A stretch of DNA of 64,000 nt, taken from contig KB445803.1 in assembly GCA_000320605.2 (NCBI GenBank), forward strand, positions 1,044,060-1,108,059, given 5' to 3'. The position numbers were made by a program, and so were the translations under genes. Source of the DNA: Gelatoporia subvermispora B (lineage: Eukaryota; Basidiomycota; Agaricomycetes; Polyporales; Gelatoporiaceae). Positions 36,813-49,400 of the stretch are shown in pieces (positions within the stretch are counted from its first letter, which is position 1; every line of letters starts with the position of its first letter). The notes beneath the pieces are model-generated. The model saw only the letters and a program-made list of their open reading frames with translations, made no database searches and was not told where the DNA came from.

Positions 36813-39800
36813 TCACAGCTTCGGATTTGATTGCCTGTTCTCGATCCAACCCAAGATGTCGTCGGTCGATCGCTACGAATGATTTTGTCAGAATACAAGT
36901 AAATCCATACTTAGAACGAGAGCTTACCTCCACCCATGCAGCCCTAGCACGGATAGTATCTAAGGTTTGCTTGAGTGTCATGTCGTATTTCGACGTGTCT
37001 TTGTCCTACGGGTGCGCATACGTTAGCCGCTATCAGGATGATGCCGACGCCGGTGAACCTACTTTGAAAAACTCCTCAGTCTCCTGTAAGTCCTTGTAGG
37101 ACGAGAGCGACTGGAATGAGAACTGATGTAACGCATCAATGTCTGTCGAGTCCGACGAAGAGGAAACGCAACGAACTCTGACGAGGTAGCTCATGCCGAA
37201 GTTGCCAGCGAGACGCTTGTCGAGCTAATTCAAACGTCAGCGTGTGGCGTCTAATGATAAAGGGAATATAATGGTCCGTACAGTGTGATAATGCTCCTTG
37301 AAGGCAGACGCAACGAAGCGCCGAGTCTTAAAGTTCATTTGCAGTCCCATGAAATAATAGAACAAGTCCTGATCCCGCACCTTCGTCAAGATGTAGTTGA
37401 ATGTTTCACGGGCGATCTCCATGTCTTGGGTCGATCCTAACGCACGCATAGCGCTGGTGGCGGATGCAGGGTTCTTAGGGTGCTCAATAATCTTTACGAG
37501 TGCCTCCCATTCCGCGCGTCCTCCGTACTTCAGAGCCTATGGTAATTGCATTGAGTATCGATGAACCGCACTTCGACGAGAGACGCCGCTTACCATCCTG
37601 TAGGTGGCGAACTCGAGGTCTGGGAGAATACGGGAATCGTCACCGGTCTTCATGTAGTGCTGGAAGCGGCTCTGCAGCTCCTTGACGACCCTGAAGAGTA
37701 CAATATGAGCACCCTCGGTACGCTGATATCACGGAAGTACTAACTCTTGATCCCCGGCGCGGGCGGCTTGGGAAATTGCGAGCGTACGCAACTCGTGCGT
37801 GTCCACCGATTCGCTGTCACTGTATTCAAAGCCGAGACGCTTGGCCAGAGGAGAGAATAGTTCCTACATAGCCAGCTTAAGAAAATCTGCCGAAAGGGCT
37901 GTGGACCGTACTCACTCGGCGGAACTCATGGAACTTGTCCACGATTTCGGGGTGCTCCCACCAGGTGGATATGATTTCTGCCACGTTGGTTGCAATACTC
38001 TGCCATACGACATCTACACAGTAGTCAGCGAGAGAACATGCGACGTTACGGACGGTCAACTCACATTCTTGCTCGTTCCGCAGAGTCTGAATCAGTTGCA
38101 GCGCACAGCTAACCTTCGAGAATCCAGCCCTGGAAAGTGCGAGTGCGTCCAGAACGATTCCAATGCGGTCCTCTAGAGTGAAGATCGACTTCTGCTTTAC
38201 GGCCTCCTGACCGATCGCTTCGAGTCTCTCAGGGGAGTACAGCACACGGTCTACCGAGCAGCATGTGAGCCGGGGTCATAGCCAGGTGATACATTTACTG
38301 ACAGAAGCCGACAGTTCCTGCGTTCAACTTAAACGGCTTGCTGGTGTCGACCGGGAACGTCGCCTCTCGCTCTTTGAGTACAATTTGCCTGTCAATCGTC
38401 GCGTCTCCGTTCTTTGACATAGACACGATATTCAACGGGATGGTCCTGTGAAGATCGCATGAGGTTGATCAGAACTCCGATAGAGAGGAAGTGCCAACCA
38501 AATGGTCTCGTTGTCCTTGGGATCCGCTGGGCCAGTCTCCAAGAAGCGATCTTGGCGAACACGGATCCCGTCCTTGGTCTCCGTGACAGTCAAGACAGGA
38601 TAACCAATCTGAGGATCGCAGACGCAGATCAATGCAAACACTTGATATAGAACGCCTGTATGTCACATGCCTTCTTCACCCAGTTGTCCATCATACTTGG
38701 AACATCGATACCTTAGGATCTTGCGTTAAAACACCTGATAATCATGGTGATAATTGCGTACCTGCGGCATCAGCAATACCGTCCCAGAGATCCCTGGTAA
38801 CACTGTTCGCGTAGAGGTGCTTTTTGAGGTATATCGAGACACCTTTCAGGAACTTTTCTTCGCCGACATAGCTGGACAACATGCGCAAGACTACATGCAG
38901 GAGTCAGTGATACAGCTGCGACGTCTGGGAGCGACAGCACGGACTCGAGGCTGCCTTGCTGTAGGAAAGCGCATCAAAAATCTGACTGTCATCAGTTTAC
39001 CATATCCATGATAGAGTTGAAGACTCACTTGATTGATCATGTTTGCGTCGGGACATTCGACCTCCACAGGGTGCGATGACAACTTGGCATCGAGGGACCA
39101 GGCGCGGGCCAGCTGACTAGTGATGAACGATGAGTGTACTTTCCATTCCGGGAAGATCCTGATTGGGTTGAATGAGACCTCATGAAGGGCAGCTATGTCA
39201 TCGCTCACTTGTCTGCGGATTTGAATTAGTGCGACTGACGGGGATGTCGAAAAGCCACAGTTTACCTAGGATAATAACTTCACCCATCTATATCGGGACG
39301 CTCAACATTCGAAACATCTCATAGAAGCGACCGATACATACCAGAGTCGCAAAACCTAATCATAGTTCTCATCAGCAATTTACGGCGGCAGTAACCCACT
39401 TCATGTCGCCTACCTTCGTTCAGATACAAGTTATCCCACCATGCCATGGTCGTGATGTTGCCAAACCTGTTTGGTCACTGTCAGAGAAACAATAGCGCCA
39501 ACCACACGTTCCCATACGGACCACATGTGAGCCACTTCGTGACTCTGCGTCTCTGCCACCTGCTTCTTGGCGCTGATTTTTGCCTTCTCGGGATCGACCA
39601 GGAAAGCTACTGTCCTCCCCGTAATCAAGCCCTAATAAATATATAACCCTTAGTGAGTCAATATGCAGGGTTTCGATAGCTGGGCGCACCCAGTTCTCCA
39701 TGGCACCTATCATTGCGTCAATCAACCGCTCGACAGGTCGCTGTAAAGCTTACCAGAATCGAAGTCTTCTGCCTAATCCTTGTGTGAGCTTCTCAAAAGT

Positions 39801-41076
39801 TTGATCGCATGTTACTTACCACAAGTGTATCCAGCTTGGGCAGAGGAAACTCAATATCGAAGACCTGCTCATATAGGGGCAACACCTTGCGCTTGACGTC
39901 TAGCGCAAATTGGGCCTGCGGGAGCAACTCGGGCATCGCTACAGAGCATGAGTCATGTTGCCCGAGTGCGATCAAACATACGGACACACCATAAATGCGC
40001 AGAGGACGTGTGGTGCCGCTCAGGGGGCTCGTGTAGGAGCTTTCCAAGTGTCCGAATTGGCCATTGGCCCATGCCACAATGTATGTTGACATCTGCCAAG
40101 ATGAGTGTGGTGAGTGTTGTACATGGTGCACAGTATTTTGTAAAAACGACCCACAGGTGGAGTGGTCTGGAAATAGGTAATCTTCCATTTCTTGGGCCCA
40201 TCGTCACTTGCTGAAGACTGGGACATTTTCTGCGACAGCCATGCAGCAGCCTCCGATCCATCCTGAGATGAAGTCTCGTGCACGACCTCTGAGACCGCAG
40301 GCATGTTGCTCAAGTTGACTGTGTCCGCATCAGAGATCATCGTCACGGCGAACGTTGCCTTGAGCAGAGGCTCGTCCCAGCAGGGGAACGCGCGACGAGC
40401 GGCCGTAGGCTGCCATGATGTATCAGTACTTGAGCACGCGGACTAAGAGCATTCACGCAGTACCTCAAACTGCGTCAGAGTATACCGCTTCGATGTTCCC
40501 TCACTCTTGCCTTTCGAAACATAATAACCCATCATACTAGGCTTGAGGGTCCCCTCGAAAGCTAGTTTCAGCTGTGCTTTCGAGGCAGCAGGGAATTTGC
40601 TGGGGAACACAAAAGTTCCTCGTTCCTGGGTCGTGTCGAAAGAACGAGAGACAGCAACTTGTTCCGCATCCACGCCATCAGACCGAATACTGACGTCGCC
40701 GATCTCCAGCTCGGTGGTATTCAAGACAAAAGTATCCGTAGGTGTTTGTATGTCCAGGCTAGTTCTTTGCGTCAGATATGCGTGGATCCAGACTTTCTCG
40801 TGTTACTCACTCAATCTTAACGAAACCATCGAATGTCAGATTCTCTAAATTCGTCCTGACCGTGAGGTTGTAGTGGGTGGGCTTCACGTTCGTCGGAAGG
40901 CGGTAGCCCTCTCCGGCGGAAGCGTGTATTCCAGGTTTCGTTTCTGACATAGATGAGAGTCTTGAGATAGAAAAGAGTCTTCGAATAGTGATATCAGGCG
41001 GCCTCTTGAGCCAAGCTAAGCTGCGCGGCCGCGTCAGTGACCAGGAGGTGATCGCGCTCATCGTGTAAGCGCCCAT
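36813..41076 (-). CDS. M1-family zinc aminopeptidase (Ape2/Aap1 type)
   Basis: It removes N-terminal residues from peptides. Landmarks on the minus strand: N-terminal barrel (YRLPTNVKPTHYNLTVRTNL); substrate motif GAMENW joined over an intron to GLITGRTVAFLVDPEKAKIS; zinc site HEVAHMW, interrupted by an intron after the W codon's second base, then FGNITTMAWWDNLYLNEGFA, which supplies the third ligand. The C-terminal helical domain ends RSTDDILGWIENRQSNPKL with the stop at 36815-36813. The cytosolic-type start is ATG 40950 (MSETKPGIHASAGEGYR). The same frame is open upstream to ATG 41061 and ATG 41076, adding a stretch rich in Arg, Ser and Leu with one acid (WSLTRPRSLAWLKRPPDITI), which looks like a mitochondrial presequence. 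Convergent with the axis-like gene, 136 bp apart. Confidence 0.93.
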
Positions 41077-41273
41077 CCTGCAAGAGCCAGTCACATGCCT
41101 CGCGAGTGTGTGCCGGCGTGCCGGCAACGGGACTACCCTGAGCCCCGCGGCGTGTGCTCACCTCGCCTCACCTCGCCCTCAGTTTTAGGCTGTCTTCTCT
41201 GACGAACATGCTCTCGTTATCTCACTGAGAGCATATACCCCCATAGCCCATGCAGGCGACGCTAAGGACGTAG

Positions 41274-41640
41274 TTCAATGACAACCTACGCAAACACCAC
41301 AGGACAGATTCAGCATCTGATAAGACTTGTACGTGAACCGGATATGCGAGCAGTATAAAGTACCCATGTAGTCCGGTGGCTTGAGCCCTCCGGCTCTGAA
41401 GAAGGCCAGCAAGGGCCAACGTTCGATCATGGGCTATACCTTTTCCCCGAACCCGTTGTGCTCAAAAGTTAGGAGGACTTTTCGGAACCTGGTCGTATTT
41501 CGCTTTCCAGAGGGGTAGGATGCACTGAAGCGTGCAAATTGATCTGTCATTTCCCCCATCAAATATTCCGCCGCTTCGTGGCAGGTCAAGTGGAATGCTG
41601 CGTTGATTATGAGCATGTTTATCTAGGCAACTAATGCTGG
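41274..41640 (-). pseudogene. Decayed coding fragment A (…PPDYMGTLYCS…)
   Basis: Minus-strand frames give MLIINAAFHLTCHEAAEYLM and onward to a stop near 41434, then after a possible GTATAG splice MIERWPLLAFFRAGGLKPPD with DYMGTLYCSHIRFTYK, ending at 41274. The amino-acid make-up looks coding, but I do not recognise the family and the pieces are short. A related copy lies about 650 bp further right. Confidence 0.4.
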
Positions 41641-41959
41641 TCACTACGATGCTGTCCTGATTGAATTTGACTCACAAATGAAGAACAATGTAGCTAAATT
41701 GTTCACATGGTGGTTACCACTCGGAGATGTCCTCGAACATTGAACTTCGTCCGTCTGCAATGGCTCGAATCTCCGCACGGCTCTGAGCCTTTTGGTACCA
41801 TACGCGTTTGGCCAGCGATCAGAGTTTTCGCTTGATCGTGCCTTAGGGACGGAGAGTTCATTCGCGTAACATCACAACTTATACATCCATGCGCCTGGGT
41901 TTGTTTTGTATTTATGCTTTAGATATACGGGAGAATGCTGAAGAATTGGGGGTATGACG

Positions 41960-42270
41960 CTTTCATTTAATACTCACAGGATGTGTACATGAACCAAATA
42001 ACGAGCAATACAAAGGACCCATGTAGTTCAGTGGTTTGGGCCTCCCGGCTGTGTTCAACATCAGCAAAATGGGTCACCGCTATGTAGGGTTATCCACCGG
42101 CATCCATATCCCGCCCCCACTGCATTCCCTAAAATCCCGGACGCCCTGCATATACGCACGAGTATAGGTCCTCTCGAGACACTCCATATACCCAGCCAAT
42201 ACTGCATAAGTCTCCATATCTCGCAGTGCGCAGACGGCTTCTCCAGCGCGCGGGACCACTTCCAGTCATA
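41960..42270 (-). pseudogene. Decayed coding fragment B, related to fragment A
   Basis: Minus-strand frame 42270-42080 gives EVVPRAGEAVCALRDMETYA, then a segment including YTRAYMQGVRDFRECSGGG up to a stop. Below it, 42070-41960 gives ILLMLNTAGRPKPLNYMGPL and then YCSLFGS, which parallels fragment A (LLAFFRAGGLKPPDYMGTLY). Nucleotide differences between the copies are largely C/T and G/A. Frames are broken by stops, so this is a remnant. Confidence 0.4.
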
Positions 42271-43022
42271 GGTAGCGTATCTCGTGCCGGCAAGGTATCC
42301 AAACTCTGACCGCCCGCGGACTGCATCTCTTTATCTGCTAGTTATACATGCGTCACCATCTGTTATACAGCTCGCGGAAATCTGTATTCATTTTATATGG
42401 CTAGTCTTCCCTATTCGCTCAAATCCAATGCACTCGCGACGTATACCATGCCAATCCCATGCATTAGAACTAGCTATACATTACACACATCGTCCAAACT
42501 GACACAAATATAATACCAGTACTCTCCTTTGCTCACAACAGTCCCGGTTGAGAGCCGTCGAAGCCTTTTGTTGGATAGCAGACCAGAAGTCGTCAGTCAT
42601 CAATCCCAGAGTCGACAGTTGAGATACGCCACGAATCGAGATATTCACGAGGCGAGAGTTGCGGGTCGTGAGATGAGATTCGTGCGCATGAGGCCAGAGG
42701 CACGAGTCGTTAAGTGAGAGTCACGAATCGCCAAGAAGTTCCAAGAGACCAGTCCAAGACTTCCAAGCATCATCTATCGCGGGCCACCTCGCGCCCTGTC
42801 CGTACGTACAGATGTCAGCACATTATACCCGCATTTGCATCCACATACCTTGCATTCCTTCTCACTCGTCATCATTGTCACCCAGCTTTGCCATGAGCGC
42901 ATCTATTGCAGCTGCACTGTCATTCTTCGCTTTGTTGTTCTTGCCGCGACTGGATGCTGCACCAAAGACTTGCCTGCAAGATCGCCATGTTATGAGCATG
43001 CCCACGCGATGATCAAAAACCC

Positions 43023-44697
43023 CTACTTATCCCACCATGCCAATGTCTCGCTCGACCATTTCTTCTTCGAGAACATCTGCACGATCAATTCGAAGAACTC
43101 CTGCCCATCGAAATTTCCGTCCCTGCGATCCCATTCGGGCTGGCTATTCAGCACAAAACGCATCTGCGAACTCGTTAACATTGATACTGCAGCTTCCGTT
43201 GACACATACCATTGTCGCCACATGTGCAATGGACCTTGCTGTCACATTGGTCATCTTCATCTGATGCGCACGTGACGGTTTTCCGGCCGTTTTGCGCACA
43301 GGTTCCTCAGACATCACCGAATTCGGCCCAGTGTATACACATTTGTACGCCTGGCAATTTATCAACATCATATCATTGCCATTAACTCTGCTTACCTTCA
43401 CCAGCAACGCTGAACGCAGTAATCCAGGCTCCATTCGCCCAGCCTGCACCAACTTCTGATCATACAAGAACGACGGAAGATGCCCCGCGTGCACTTCGAT
43501 CTCGCCGTATCGCACCTGTTCGCAAAATCTGACCAAATGCAATTATAATCACCAGCCGCATACGTGATCAGGGTGCACTCACTTGTCTGGCTCAGCATCG
43601 AACTTCCCCAATTGTGCCTGAGGGCACAACAAGCGACCTGATATAGTGCTCAGAAAACCTCGTAATGCTTTCTGCCCGCGTCCGTGCAGGCCATGGTCGC
43701 GCAACGCTGGCACCAAATCACCCAGCTTGTCACGTAAGGACCCAACCTCATCTCCTTGTGCCGCTTTTCCGCAGGCATCCAGCTGTGTCAAAGTCTATCA
43801 GTGTCGCCACACAAGACAAAAATCAGACTCACATAGCTTGTCAAACTCTCAATGCCATCCAGGCAGCCGTCAAAGTTGTCCAAGAACAGGCGCATCCGGG
43901 GCACCCTCTTGATGAGCACGTGATAGCTCTCCAAGGTCATGTCTTGCATTCTCTTGGACCTAATACCGTCAGTCAACATTAGCATATACTCACTCAAAAC
44001 ACTCGCGGTCCGCTCCAAACATGACTATATGCGCGTGATATCTCTCCGAATTGCTTACCAATCAGCCACAACTGCACGCGTCTCATCATCACCGACCTCG
44101 GCGCCCTCCAGCAGTCCTTCTAAGGTAGGTCCCCAGCGGAGCAATCCCATGGTGCATACATTTGGCCCCAACTCGTGCTGAAGTCGGCGGCCCACCCGGT
44201 GGTATGCCGCTAGCATCGATTTCTCCCTATATGCGCCGAGATCAACATGGCAGAATGGTGGACATATCTGAATCGGGCACTTACGTCGGCTTCTTCTTCG
44301 GGTTGGCCTCGGCAAGCGAGTACAGGATATTTGCCAGTTCTTGACTTTGCTTGTCCACTTCAACACTTGTGGCGCCCGGCGATGACGGTGAGGTGTCATC
44401 TTCTGTATAACCTGGCTCTATATCGAAGATTTCTGGTGAGCTGTCCCTTTCCTCCGACGGTGTACGCCGCCGGTGGCGTCGGTCCTCTGCACGTCGGTTT
44501 GCTGGGCGTCCATCAGCTGCACATCGGTCCTCAATGTGTCGGTCATCAACGCGTCGGCCTTCTGCTTCTCTCTCCTCTACTCGTGCGCGCTTGGATGGTG
44601 TCGGAGCCATGCTGCCGTTGACTTCAGGCAGTTGCCTCTTTTTTGCCCTAATTGCGTCCAGGCTGCTTTGCCCCTTCTGCTGTGTGTGTCCTGTCAT
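43023..44697 (-). CDS. DUF6698-type protein
   Basis: This family is common in mushroom genomes and has no known function that I can state. The start is ATG 44697 (MTGHTQQKGQSSLDAIRAKK), a basic, nuclear-looking N-terminus with KRARVEE. Later exons give AAYHRVGRRLQHELGPNVCT, RVPRMRLFLDNFDGCLDG, KLGDLVPALRDHGLHGRGQK, GFLSTISGRLLCPQAQLGKF, FCEQVRYGEIEVHAGHLPSF and GLLRSALLVK joined to AYKCVYTGPNSV. This block (RLLCP, then LPSFLY, then GLLRS, then IFTGPSS-like) is the DUF6698 signature as I recall it. The C-terminal exon ends ETLAWWDK at the stop 43025-43023. It stands head to head with the transposase (228 bp), suggesting it may ride on the same element. Confidence 0.65.
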
Positions 44698-44924
44698 GCT
44701 TGAATAATATCAGTAAGCTGAGTCTGAGAATTATGATGCGAGTGTAGTGTGCGAGCAAGACAGACACAAGAGCAATCGTGCGTCTCAGTCGCCACATTGA
44801 CGCGGAGCTCTAATTTATCTCGCGACGCGTTGGTCACATGACTTATCCTGCAATAATTCTAAGTCCCATCACGTTTGGGACCCTGTGCTCTATGCGCCTG
44901 TTTATCCTCTTGCTGCTTTTATTT

Positions 44925-47900
44925 ATGGCCCTGACCTGCTCTTCCTGCAAGAAGGAATTCAATTCAGACCGTGGGCTTACGCTTCATTTTCGCAAGTGCC
45001 GCAAAGCTCGTTTTCAAGCTATCACTGCCCTCGACGACCGCCGTAAACACAAGACTTCAACTTTATCTAAAGTCTCTCGTCACGGCAGTATCTCATCACT
45101 CTTAGCTGAGCGCAGACGCATACGAGATGCAAGGGCCGATGTGAGTCCTAGCAATTGTGACGCCGAGCACTGACCTTATCACAGTTATGCCAGGACAACC
45201 ATGACTATGAGGAGTGGGCCGGCATTGGAGAGCCCAGTACCCCCCCGGTGCCTGAGCAATCTCCTGTTCCTGAGGTCCCATCCTACAGTCGTGTCGGCCG
45301 CAAGCGCAAGATGCCACGCATTTACCAAGACTATCTCCCATCCTCCTTAGCCGGCTTGCCCATACACATCCCTCGAATGACACGTCCTCTCCCATGCCGA
45401 CAATCCACCACTCAGCATCTGACTCATTCTGAGCCCTCACCCGAACCCTCTGCCGGCAATCCACCCACTGTCCTCTTCGAGACCGACATGAACATTTTTG
45501 GGCTCTACCGCCAATACACGCGCAAACCACTCTCTGATCCAGAGGCAGAAACCACCCTTGATCGGTCCTGCGATGGGCCTGGCCTCTCGGTACATAAGCC
45601 CACACTTACGAGCTCGTATCTGCCTGGCCAGCTGGCTGCCTCCGACGATCCTGGCGCTGATCCCTTGTCCCATCCATTCGGCAATCCCACTATTATGAAC
45701 CTGTTGAACTGGCGCTACACCCACACCACCATCACCTCGTGCACCGCCATTGACGACCTCGCCATGGATGTTATGCTGCAACCAGACTTCTCGCCCGAGC
45801 ATGTCATTGGCCTCAATACGCGACATCAGCTAAAGGTTCTTGACGAGTATGGTGCTACTGCGAAGCCCTTTTCGGCTGACGATGGCTGGCGAGAGGCATC
45901 TGTCAAGATCAAACTACCCAAAGAACGCATCTCATACGACTCTGAGGACGCCGCCCCCGACTTTGAAATCCCAGGCGTTCAGTATCGGCCTATTCTCGAG
46001 GTGCTCAAAGCGGCATATCAAGACCCTCAAGCCGCATACTATCACTACACACCGCACAAGACATTCTGGCAGGCAGACGCTAAGCCCGGCGAAGAGTTAC
46101 CCCCTGCAGAACGCATATACAGCGAGGTATACAACTCTGACGCCATGCTTGAAGAAGATCGTGTCATTCAAGAAGCACCGCGCAATCCTGCAGACCCCCC
46201 CGACTTGGAATACGCTGTGGCACCTATCATGCTCTGGTCGGATTCTACCCATTTGGCGCAATTTGGTACCTCTTCACTCTGGCCGATCTATCTCTTGCTC
46301 GGCAACCAAACCAAGTATGAGCGTGGCAAGCCCAGTGCACATGCCGCTCAACATCTGGCATACATTCTATCGGTCAGTCACAATGAACGTCAACCCATGT
46401 CATTCTAACACTTGTGCGCCATATAGTTGCCGGACACGATTCAGGACCTGTACCAAACCCTCTACGGCATTGCTGCTACGGCAGCTGTCTTGACGTTCTG
46501 CAAGCGTGATCTCTTCCAGGCGGTTTGGTTACTCCTGCTGCAGTGTGACGAGTTTCTGGAGGCATATATTCATGGCTTTGTGGTTCTCTGTGGGGACGGC
46601 ATTAAGCGAAGGTTATTCCCCCGCTTTTTGACATATTCGGCAGACTATCCAGAGAAGTACGTGCCTTTGCCAGCAAATCACACATTTCTAATACAAGGTT
46701 CTAGAGTGCTTATAGCCTGCATTCGATTTCTCGCGCGATGTCCATGTCCAATATGCCTGGTGACAAAAGACAAGATACCCTTGATGGGAACGAGATTGGA
46801 CTTGCGTCAGCGACTGAAGTGGTGTCGCGTGGACACAACCCATCTGCGACGAAAGATCACCATGACGCGCCAGTGGCTGTTTGAAAAGGGTTACTCACTT
46901 TTGAGCACGCATTTGGCCAAAGTACTCGACAACACGTCATTGACACCTACTCAAGTGAGTCGTAGCATTTCGTCGGCTGTGCACATGATGGGCTGATGCA
47001 GTCTCCATAGAGCGCATTTTCCAAGACATTAGGACATCTCGGCTTCAATCACTACGCCATGCTTGCGCCGGACCTCATGCATGAGTTTGAGCTGGGAGTC
47101 TGGAAGGCGGTTTTCACGCACTTGATGCGTATTCTCCACGCAGCAGGTGAAGATAAGATCCAGGAATTTAACAAGCGGTAAGTATGTGTTGCTTGCATGG
47201 TCCACACTCTTATAAGGCCCACAGCTTTCGTCTAGTTCCTCCGTTTGGACGCAGCGCGATCCGTCGTTTTAGCAACAATGTGTCCGCAATGAAAAAGCTC
47301 GCAGCACGAGACTTTGAGGACATGCTGCAGGTGCGATGGATGCTAAGTGGCGTGTCTTGCAATAAGACTAATTGGCTATAGTGCATAATACCGGTGTTTG
47401 AAGGCCTGCTCCCGGAAGAGGACAACAAGATCGTTATGGATTTGTTGTACGAATTAGTCACTTGGCATGTGTACGCCAAGTTGCGACTTCATACGGAAAG
47501 CACATTGGACGACCTAGAGCAATCCACAGTGAGACTCGGAGCGGCACTGCGTAGATTCAAGAAGACCACATGCGAGAGATACGCCACCTTTGAGCTACCC
47601 AAAGAAGAAGCAGCTCGTGGACGTCGCAAAGCACGTCAAGCTGCAGCGGGGAAACCAAAGCAGAAGGGTCGCAGAGACAAGGGCAAGGATAAGCAGACAT
47701 CGAGTGAAACATCTCCGCGCAAACGCAAGGAATTCAACATGTGTACGGCTAAGTTGCACGCCCTCGGACACTATATTGATGCAATTCGAAAGTATGGCAC
47801 AACGGATAACTACACTACACAAATCGTAAGGGCGGGGCATCCTGCGGTGTCAGTAAGGCGAGCTAATAAGATATGTAGGGCGAGCTGGAGCACAGACGAG

Positions 47901-49358
47901 TCAAACGGTTCTATGCAAACACGAACAAGAACAAGTTTGCGAAGCAGATTGCATCTCAACAACGATGGCAAGCCTTGATGCGGGCAATTGTGAGGCGCGC
48001 AAGGGCGGCGAGAGCAAAGGCACAAGAATCCTCAAAGACCAAGGCAAACGTAACAGCTATCGAGGAAACATGGGAGGAACGTGTGGCAGATGCAGTTCTA
48101 GATGCGTCAGCGCCACGGGTATCGCCCCGTGTTCACTACAGCATCTCACGTAAGGGCAAAGCGTATGACATGCTCCAGTGGGTGACAGAGCACAAGTGTG
48201 ATCCAGCCGTCAAGGTGAGGAGTGTTCTGCAAATGACAGGCACTTGTGTGAAGCTCATTCCTTCGCAGAACTTCATACCCAAGTTGACAGATCATGTGTT
48301 ATCTCGAGTGAGGGGCGATGTGTGGGATGGCGAGGAGCCGACTTACAGCAGCGAGGCACGGAAGACAGTCCAATTTGTGCGCAATAAGCTCTATCACCAC
48401 AAGAAGCTTCAAGTCAACTATACAACATATGACATGCGCCGAGGTCAAGATTCCATCAATCCTCGCACCCGATCGGACATCATGGTGCTCGCGCATGAGG
48501 ATGACGAGGTCGCGGACGCATATCCATTCTGGTATGCACGCGTGGTGGGGGTCTTCCATGTCGATGTCGTGCACGAGCTGCGTGCACGACAATGGTCAGA
48601 GGAGCAGCAGATCGATTTCCTGCTCGTGCGATGGTATGGGCGGGATCTTGAGATAGGCGGGGGATTCGACAAGAGACGTCTGCCATGTGTTGGCTTTCTG
48701 AACGCTGACGCAGAGGGCGCCTTTAGCTTTTTAGATCCTGCGGTGGTCATTCGCGCAGTACACATCATACCCGGATTTGCATACGGCCGGACGACTATGC
48801 TGATGGGTCCTTCGATGGCGCGTCGAACAAATGAACATGATGAAGATTGGGATCATTACTATGTGAACATGTAAGGTACATGATATCAATCGGGATATGT
48901 GAAGCTGACAATGTGACAGCTTTGGGGACAGAGACTTGTTCATGCACCACCGAGGGGGCGGCGTAGGACACAAGGGTCACGTGGGGTTCACAAAATCGCA
49001 TGATGGTGTGACAAGTGCCGACGAAGATGACGAAGAGAACGCAGAGCCTTGGCACGAGATTGAGGATGAGAACGAGATTGACATAGATGAGCAGGAGGAA
49101 AACGAGGAGGATGCAGATGAAGAGAACGCCGAAGATGGACCAGAAGACGGAGAAGAGGATTATGACTATGAAGGTGGCCATCCGGACGACAGGGATGAAA
49201 GTGATGATGAAGGTAAGATGCAAGAGGAAGGGCCGGAGGAAACCGACGAGGACGAGAGGCTTGAGCCTACAAGAGACGAAGTGAATGGTGAACGAGAGGT
49301 AGAGGGGGACGAGAGCGAGGACGATAAATATGCGCCTCTCGCCTATGATGCACTGTGA
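44925..49358 (+). CDS. Plavaka-type (CACTA/EnSpm-like) transposase
   Basis: This is the mobile-element transposase with the layout of mushroom Plavaka proteins. The start chosen is ATG 44925 (MALTCSSCKKEFNSDRGLTL), because the C2H2-like finger (C-x2-C-x12-H-x4-C) should be N-terminal; an upstream in-frame ATG at 44892 would add a hydrophobic run. Next come KRKMPRIYQDYLP, the conserved MNIFGLYRQY, an acidic middle, FHYTPHKTFW-like text (YYHYTPHKTFW), ERIYSEVYNSDAM, and the catalytic core WSDSTHLAQFGTSSLWPIYL with GNQTKYERGKPS. Later parts are PDLMHEFELGVWKAVFTHLM (second acidic residue) and GELEHRRVKRFY (third). The last exons give a glycine-rich and then very acidic tail. No stop or frameshift interrupts the exons I could join, so it may be intact. 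Terminal repeats were not found. Confidence 0.88.
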
Positions 49359-49400
49359 ATGATGAAGATAGTGCGAATTGGGTATGTCTGTGTACTAGAT

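Larger units (their letters stand above)
41077..43022. other. Gene-poor stretch with decayed coding remnants
   Basis: No intact gene. It contains the two related remnant blocks listed separately. Between 42590 and 42740 the words CACGAATCG, CACGAGTCG and ATTCGTG recur in a degenerate way, like subterminal motifs of a DNA element. A 39-codon plus-strand ORF at 42893-43012 (MSASIAAALSFFALLFLPRL) looks like a signal peptide but has no body. Confidence 0.45.

Noticed and set aside
42893..43012. 39-codon ORF with a signal-peptide-like start
   Set aside because: It ends directly after the hydrophobic part and no downstream exon continues it.
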